In this document: positions 5,411 to 8,582 of the stretch, piece by piece
Numbering within the stretch: the stretch's first letter is position 1
Layout of the letters: each line of letters starts with the position of its first letter
Assembly: GCA_023426375.1 (NCBI GenBank)
Contig: JAFAAV010000080.1
Coordinates: 1 to 8,582, forward strand
Source of the DNA: Actinomycetes bacterium
GTDB lineage: Bacteria; Actinomycetota; Actinomycetes; Actinomycetales; Micrococcaceae
Direction: 5' to 3'
DNA length: 8,582 nt
Position numbers and translations under genes: made by a program
The notes under the pieces: generated by a model
The model's database searches: none
Seen by the model: only the letters and a program-made list of their open reading frames with translations
Told to the model about the DNA's origin: nothing

Positions 5411-6250
5411 TCAGATCTTCGAGACCTGGTGGAAGCCCAGGGTGACCGGGGTTTCGCGCTCGAAGATGGACACCAGCACCACGAGCTGCTGGGATTCCAC
5501 CTTGATCTCGGAGATCGTGGCGGGAAGGGTCTCGAACGGACCTTCCTTCACGATCACGGACTCGCCGACCTCGAAATCCACGGTGATCGCGGGCTCCGCG
5601 GCACCGGATGCAGCGCCACCGCCGGAGGTCTCGGACAGGCCCTTGGCCTTCTCCGGGGTCTCGAAGACGGGTGCCAGCATCTCGAACACTTCGTCCATGC
5701 GCAGCGGCACGGGGTTGTAAGCGTCCTGTCCCACGAATCCGGTGACACCGGGGGTGTGGCGAACGGCGCCCCAGGAGGCGTCGGTCAGGTTCATGCGGAC
5801 CAGCACGTAACCCGGGATACGAACGCGTCGCACGGTCTTGCGCTGGGCGTTCTTGATCTCCACGACCTCTTCCATGGGAACCTCGATCTGGAAGATGTCC
5901 TCTTCCATGTTGAGGGACTGGATACGGGTCTCGAGGTTGGTCTTCACACGGTTCTCGTAACCGGCGTAGGTGTGGATCACGAACCAGTCGCCCTCTTGGC
6001 GGCGCAACTTGGCCTTGAACTCCTCGACGGGGTCCACCTCGTCCTCGGCGTCCTGTTCCTCGGCAGCTTCCTCCGAGTCCGTGGAATCGGACTGCTCGGT
6101 GTCAGCGGTCTCGTTCTCAGCCGGGGCCTGCTCGGCCTCATCGGCAGTGGCGGACACGCTCTCGGCAGCCTCTGACTGCACAGCATCCGCAGTTGCGGAC
6201 TCCGGCTGCGCTGCCTCAGTGGCTTCGTTTTCGAGCTCGTGGTCGGTCAC
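5411..6250 (-). CDS. nusG: Transcription termination/antitermination factor NusG
   Basis: NusG of 279 residues, which binds RNA polymerase and in other bacteria links it to Rho or the ribosome. The NGN domain starts at GDWFVIHTYAGYENRVKTNL (87-106) and includes the RIPGYVLVRMNL strand (144-155) and the TPGVTGFVG segment (166-174). A Gly/Ala-rich linker (about 204-221) leads to the C-terminal KOW domain, with VGESVIVKEGPFETLPATI (228-246) and a closing VTLGFHQVSKI. The first 78 residues contain no Lys or Arg and are dominated by Glu, Asp, Ala, Ser and Thr; the first basic side chain apart from His4 is K79. Such acidic extensions are usual in actinobacterial NusG but absent from E. coli. The GTG at 6250 is supported by AGGAA (6261-6257) 6 bases upstream. 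It lies 46 bases after secE in the same operon. Confidence 0.97.
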   Translation of the reverse strand: MTDHELENEATEAAQPESATADAVQSEAAESVSATADEAEQAPAENETADTEQSDSTDSEEAAEEQDAEDEVDPVEEFKAKLRRQEGDWFVIHTYAGYENRVKTNLETRIQSLNMEEDIFQIEVPMEEVVEIKNAQRKTVRRVRIPGYVLVRMNLTDASWGAVRHTPGVTGFVGQDAYNPVPLRMDEVFEMLAPVFETPEKAKGLSETSGGGAASGAAEPAITVDFEVGESVIVKEGPFETLPATISEIKVESQQLVVLVSIFERETPVTLGFHQVSKI

Positions 6251-6296
6251 TGGAGATTCCTGCTTTCTATGGACGGCTAGAAGATGTGGTGTGGTC

Positions 6297-6560
6297 TTAT
6301 GCCTGGTCGCCGTTGCCGAACACCCAGATGGCTACCTGACCGAAGCCCAGGTCCAGAAGAGAAATCAACAACATCATGAAGGCCACGAAGACCAGCACGA
6401 CCAGTACGAAATTGACGAGTTCGCGGCGCGAAGGCGCTACGACTTTCTTGAGCTCGCCGATGACCTGACGAATGAACAACCAGATGCGACCAAAAAAGCC
6501 CCGCTGCTGATTCGATCCAGCGGGTTGGTCCGAGGTTTCTCCGGTAACGGTGTGCGACAT
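6297..6560 (-). CDS. secE: Preprotein translocase subunit SecE
   Basis: Short single-span SecE of 87 residues, the essential clamp around SecY in the Sec translocon of the cytoplasmic membrane. After a polar N-terminus (1-20) comes the amphipathic surface helix, with WLFIRQVIGELKKVVAPSRREL at about 27-48 including the family motif ELKKVVAPSR. One membrane span follows (about 49-69, NFVLVVLVFVAFMMLL) and a short C-terminal segment. The ATG at 6560 has GGGGAG (6571-6566) 5 bases upstream. It lies 61 bases after the tRNA-Trp gene and 46 bases before nusG; no terminator or strong promoter is seen between tRNA and secE, so they are probably co-transcribed. Confidence 0.97.
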   Translation of the reverse strand: MSHTVTGETSDQPAGSNQQRGFFGRIWLFIRQVIGELKKVVAPSRRELVNFVLVVLVFVAFMMLLISLLDLGFGQVAIWVFGNGDQA

Positions 6561-6621
6561 CGGCTCTCCCCTGCGTGGATTGGTTCCCGGCGGTGGTTTA
6601 GGTGCCGTTGTAGGTCTGAAG

Positions 6622-6694
6622 CAGGGCAGACAGGACTCGAACCTGCAACCTGCGGTTTTGGAGACCGCTGCGCTACCAATTGCGCCACTGCCCT
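6622..6694 (-). tRNA. trnW: tRNA-Trp (anticodon CCA)
   Basis: The 73 bases fold into a complete cloverleaf on the minus strand. The acceptor stem is AGGGCAG/CTGCCCT with discriminator G at 6622. The D arm is GCGC-AATTGGTA-GCGC. The anticodon stem is GCGGT/ACCGC with loop CTCCAAA, giving anticodon CCA at 6661-6659 (Trp). The variable loop is 5 bases, and the T arm holds TTCGAGT. The 3' CCA is not encoded (CTT follows), so it must be added after transcription. A tRNA-Trp directly before secE-nusG-rplKA is a familiar arrangement in actinobacteria. Confidence 0.97.
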
Positions 6695-6738
6695 TCAGTT
6701 TGCGGCTTGTTCACACAAGACCACGAACACGGTGCATG

Positions 6739-6744
6739 AGCTTA
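6739..6744 (-). promoter_or_regulatory. Candidate -10 element for tRNA-Trp/secE operon
   Basis: TAAGCT on the minus strand (6744-6739) fits TANNNT and would start transcription near 6732, about 38 bases before the mature tRNA 5' end. No good -35 box is found at 16-18 bases. The 243-base divergent region 6695-6937 otherwise holds only this site and the elements for the aminotransferase gene. Confidence 0.35.
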
Positions 6745-6861
6745 CCACCTTCGCCCGGCGGATCCGGAACGAATCCCGAATCCAGGCGTGCGAAGGTAAA
6801 CGCACCAACAAGCTATGGTACGCGCACGGCCGCCTCTGTGCAAAGCACGTGCGGGCACGCC

Positions 6862-6867
6862 TAAACT
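6862..6867 (+). promoter_or_regulatory. Candidate -10 element for the aminotransferase gene
   Basis: TAAACT fits TANNNT; a weak -35 (TGCAAA, 6839-6844) lies 17 bases upstream. Transcription would start near 6874, giving a leader of about 64 bases that includes the GAGGAG ribosome binding site at 6921-6926. The spacer between the two boxes contains the 8-bp palindrome GCACGTGC (6845-6852), which may be an operator or chance. Confidence 0.45.
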
Positions 6868-6937
6868 GGGAGGTGAGCGCCTACTGGCTGCGCAGTCAGG
6901 GCGGACTCCGTCACCGAATCGAGGAGAGTTGACCATC

Positions 6938-8146
6938 ATGCCCCCAGCTCAGCAGCGAATTTCCCGCAAGATCGGCGCAATTGCCGAGTCCGCGACCCTC
7001 GCGGTGGACGCCAAGGCCAAGGCGCTCAAGGCAGAGGGGCGACCCGTGATCGGTTTCGGTGCCGGCGAACCTGACTTCTCGACCCCGGACTACATCGTGG
7101 CGGCCGCCGCAGAGGCCCTCAACGATCCCAAGAACTTCCGGTACTCCCCGGCCGCCGGCCTTCCCGAGCTGCGCCAGGCCATTGCCGATGCCACCGCTCG
7201 CGATTCCGGCTGGGCCGTGGAGCCCTCCCAGGTACTGGTCACCAATGGCGGCAAGCAGGCGGTGTACCAAGCCTTCCAGGCCGTGGTGGACGAGGGGGAC
7301 GACGTTCTGCTGCCGGCCCCCTACTGGACCACTTATCCCGAGGCCATCCGCTTGGCCGGCGGCAATCCCGTGGAAGTCTTCGCCGGGGCGGACCAGGATT
7401 ACAAAGTCACCCCGGAGCAGCTCGAGGCGGCTTACACGGAGAACACCAAGGCCCTGCTCTTCTGCTCACCGTCAAACCCCACGGGTTCGGTCTACAGCGC
7501 CGAGGAGACCAAGGCCGTGGGCGAGTGGGCCGCATCCAAGGGTATCTTCGTGATCAGCGACGAGATCTACCAGCACCTCACCTACGACGGTGTGGAGTTC
7601 ACCTCGATCGCCCAGGCCGCACCGGAGCTGCACGAGAACCTGATCCTGCTCAACGGTGTGGCAAAGACCTACGCCATGACCGGTTGGCGCGTGGGTTGGA
7701 TGGTCGGCCCCAAGGACGTCATCAAGGCCGCTACCAACCTGCAGTCCCATCTGAGTTCCAACGTGAACAACGTGGCCCAGCGCGCAGCGCTGGCCGCACT
7801 GAACGGGCCCATGGATCAGGTAAGCGCAATGCGCGAGGCCTTCGATCGACGTCGTCGGATGATCGTGGACGGGCTCAACGCCATTGACGGCGTGGTCTGC
7901 CCCACCCCCACCGGCGCGTTCTACGCCTACCCTGACGTGACCGCGTTGCTGGGCCGCGACTTCGACGGCGTCACCCCGCAAACCAGCGCCGAGCTCGCCG
8001 AAATGGTCCTGGAACGCGCCGAGGTGGCCGTGGTACCGGGCGAGGCATTCGGCCCGTCCGGGTACCTGCGACTGTCCTACGCCCTGGGAGACGATGATCT
8101 CGCCGAGGGCCTGTCCCGCCTACAGAAAGTACTGGGAGCCAAGTAG
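6938..8146 (+). CDS. aspC: Class I PLP aminotransferase, aspartate aminotransferase type
   Basis: Fold-type I aminotransferase of 402 residues, closest in pattern to the I-beta aspartate aminotransferases that exchange amino groups between aspartate and 2-oxoglutarate in the cytoplasm. Visible family residues are the GAGEPDF loop (41-47), NGGKQAVY (103-110) at the phosphate-binding turn, Trp130 stacking on the cofactor, the SNPTG motif with Asn180, SDEIY with Asp208 and Tyr211, the Schiff-base Lys243 in GVAKTYAMTGWRVGW, and Arg378 in GYLRLSY for the substrate alpha-carboxylate. Nothing is truncated. The exact substrate is uncertain, since prephenate or aromatic acceptors are used by close relatives. 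The ATG at 6938 has GAGGAG 11 bases upstream; the in-frame TTG at 6929 is too close to it, and an extension to 6815 is unsupported. It is transcribed divergently from tRNA-Trp/secE, and the next gene starts on the base after its stop. Confidence 0.93.
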   Translation: MPPAQQRISRKIGAIAESATLAVDAKAKALKAEGRPVIGFGAGEPDFSTPDYIVAAAAEALNDPKNFRYSPAAGLPELRQAIADATARDSGWAVEPSQVLVTNGGKQAVYQAFQAVVDEGDDVLLPAPYWTTYPEAIRLAGGNPVEVFAGADQDYKVTPEQLEAAYTENTKALLFCSPSNPTGSVYSAEETKAVGEWAASKGIFVISDEIYQHLTYDGVEFTSIAQAAPELHENLILLNGVAKTYAMTGWRVGWMVGPKDVIKAATNLQSHLSSNVNNVAQRAALAALNGPMDQVSAMREAFDRRRRMIVDGLNAIDGVVCPTPTGAFYAYPDVTALLGRDFDGVTPQTSAELAEMVLERAEVAVVPGEAFGPSGYLRLSYALGDDDLAEGLSRLQKVLGAK

Positions 8147-8533
8147 ATGAACCTCAAGGAAACACTGCACTACGTGGACCAGCAGCTGCCCTCCCCCGTG
8201 GAGATGCCCAGCTCGGCCGTGGTCGCCAGCGGTCTGATCGGTGGTTACGCCGTGGCCCGTCTGACCAAGATCCGCGCCCTGGGCGGTGTGGCACTGCTGG
8301 CAGACGGCGTGATGGCCGGGCGCACCTGGTACAAGTCTGCGGGACCCGCCACCACCGCGGGCCTGAGTGTGTTGTACCTGGCGGGCTTCGGGCTGTCCCA
8401 CCCGCTGGCCAAGAAGATCGGCGCGTGGCCCTCCGTGTTGACCGTGGCGGCCGTGAACTCGGCGGCCTCGTGGTTCCTGGTGGACCGCCATAACTTCGCA
8501 CGCGCAGAGGAAGAACTCAACGAGATCGCCTGA
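8147..8533 (+). CDS. Small predicted membrane protein, function unknown
   Basis: I do not recognise this 128-residue protein. It has a short polar N-terminus (1-20) with PSPVEMPSS, then about four weakly hydrophobic, Gly/Ala-rich segments (roughly 22-39, 43-60, 68-88 and 94-112) separated by short basic turns (RLTKIR, RTWYK, LAKK). A charged tail ends in ARAEEELNEIA. The segments look like short membrane spans or re-entrant helices; there is no signal peptide, no cysteine and no catalytic motif. Coding is supported by GGGAG (8134-8138) 8 bases before the ATG, inside the aminotransferase gene, by direct abutment of TAG and ATG, and by a terminator 23 bases after its stop. The tight coupling suggests steady co-expression with the aminotransferase, but no functional link can be deduced. 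Confidence 0.8.
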   Translation: MNLKETLHYVDQQLPSPVEMPSSAVVASGLIGGYAVARLTKIRALGGVALLADGVMAGRTWYKSAGPATTAGLSVLYLAGFGLSHPLAKKIGAWPSVLTVAAVNSAASWFLVDRHNFARAEEELNEIA

Positions 8534-8556
8534 CGACGCACGCAACATAGAACGTG

Positions 8557-8582
8557 GCCCCGCACCATTGCCGGTGCGGGGC
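8557..8582 (+). terminator. Terminator after the aminotransferase operon (cut by window edge)
   Basis: GCCCCGCACC (8557-8566) pairs perfectly with GGTGCGGGGC (8573-8582) around a 6-base loop, 23 bases after the stop of the small membrane protein. The bases that would hold a U-run lie beyond the window, so the type of terminator cannot be judged. Confidence 0.82.

Noticed and set aside
5405..6175. Open frame of 256 codons on the + strand opposite nusG
   Set aside because: It is the complement of nusG; its His/Gly/Leu/Asp-rich translation is an artefact of the opposite strand of an acidic gene.
5970..6932. Open frame of 320 codons on the + strand across nusG, secE and tRNA-Trp
   Set aside because: It runs antisense through three certain genes, including a tRNA, and has no recognisable domain.
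6815..6937. N-terminal extension of the aminotransferase back to an ATG at 6815
   Set aside because: It would cover the promoter and the ribosome binding site, adds 41 residues not seen in the family, and has no ribosome binding site of its own.
1..8582. A CRISPR array, transposon, prophage, toxin-antitoxin pair or other undescribed defence-type system
   Set aside because: No repeated spacers, terminal inverted repeats, transposase motifs or small paired genes are seen; every long stretch is explained by housekeeping or cofactor genes.

Overview
The window reads as a stretch of chromosome from a high-GC actinobacterium, most likely of the order Micrococcales (Micrococcaceae-like). The grounds are high GC, GTG starts, TANNNT-type -10 elements with poor -35 boxes, a NusG with a long lysine- and arginine-free acidic N-terminus, a tRNA-Trp without an encoded CCA end, and the order tRNA-Trp, secE, nusG, rplK, rplA. 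No mobile element, CRISPR array, phage gene or integration scar was seen. I did not find an undescribed system; the interest lies mainly in regulatory structure between genes and in a few protein peculiarities.

Region 1 (1-2679, + strand) is a compact molybdenum-cofactor operon, moaA-moaD-moeA. MoaA makes the first cyclic intermediate from GTP, MoaD carries the dithiolene sulfur, and MoeA inserts molybdate. moaA appears to be leaderless. moaD follows after 7 bases and moeA overlaps moaD. moaC, moaE, moeB and mogA are not here and must lie elsewhere if the pathway is complete.

Region 2 (2690-3964, - strand) is a tandem-GNAT acetyltransferase gene convergent with moeA, only 10 bases apart. Its upstream region holds a perfect 8-bp inverted repeat just before the ribosome binding site, AT-rich -10 candidates and a pair of 8-base direct repeats.

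Region 3 (3965-6694, - strand) is the transcription/translation cluster tRNA-Trp, secE, nusG, rplK, rplA. It closes with a strong hairpin terminator. The nusG-rplK spacer (135 bases) contains three successive possible hairpins and no convincing promoter, which points to readthrough with attenuation or leader control.

Region 4 (6695-8582, + strand) is divergent from region 3. It holds a class I aminotransferase of the aspartate aminotransferase type. The aminotransferase stop codon directly abuts the start of a small predicted membrane protein of unknown function, and a 10-bp hairpin terminator ends exactly at the window edge.
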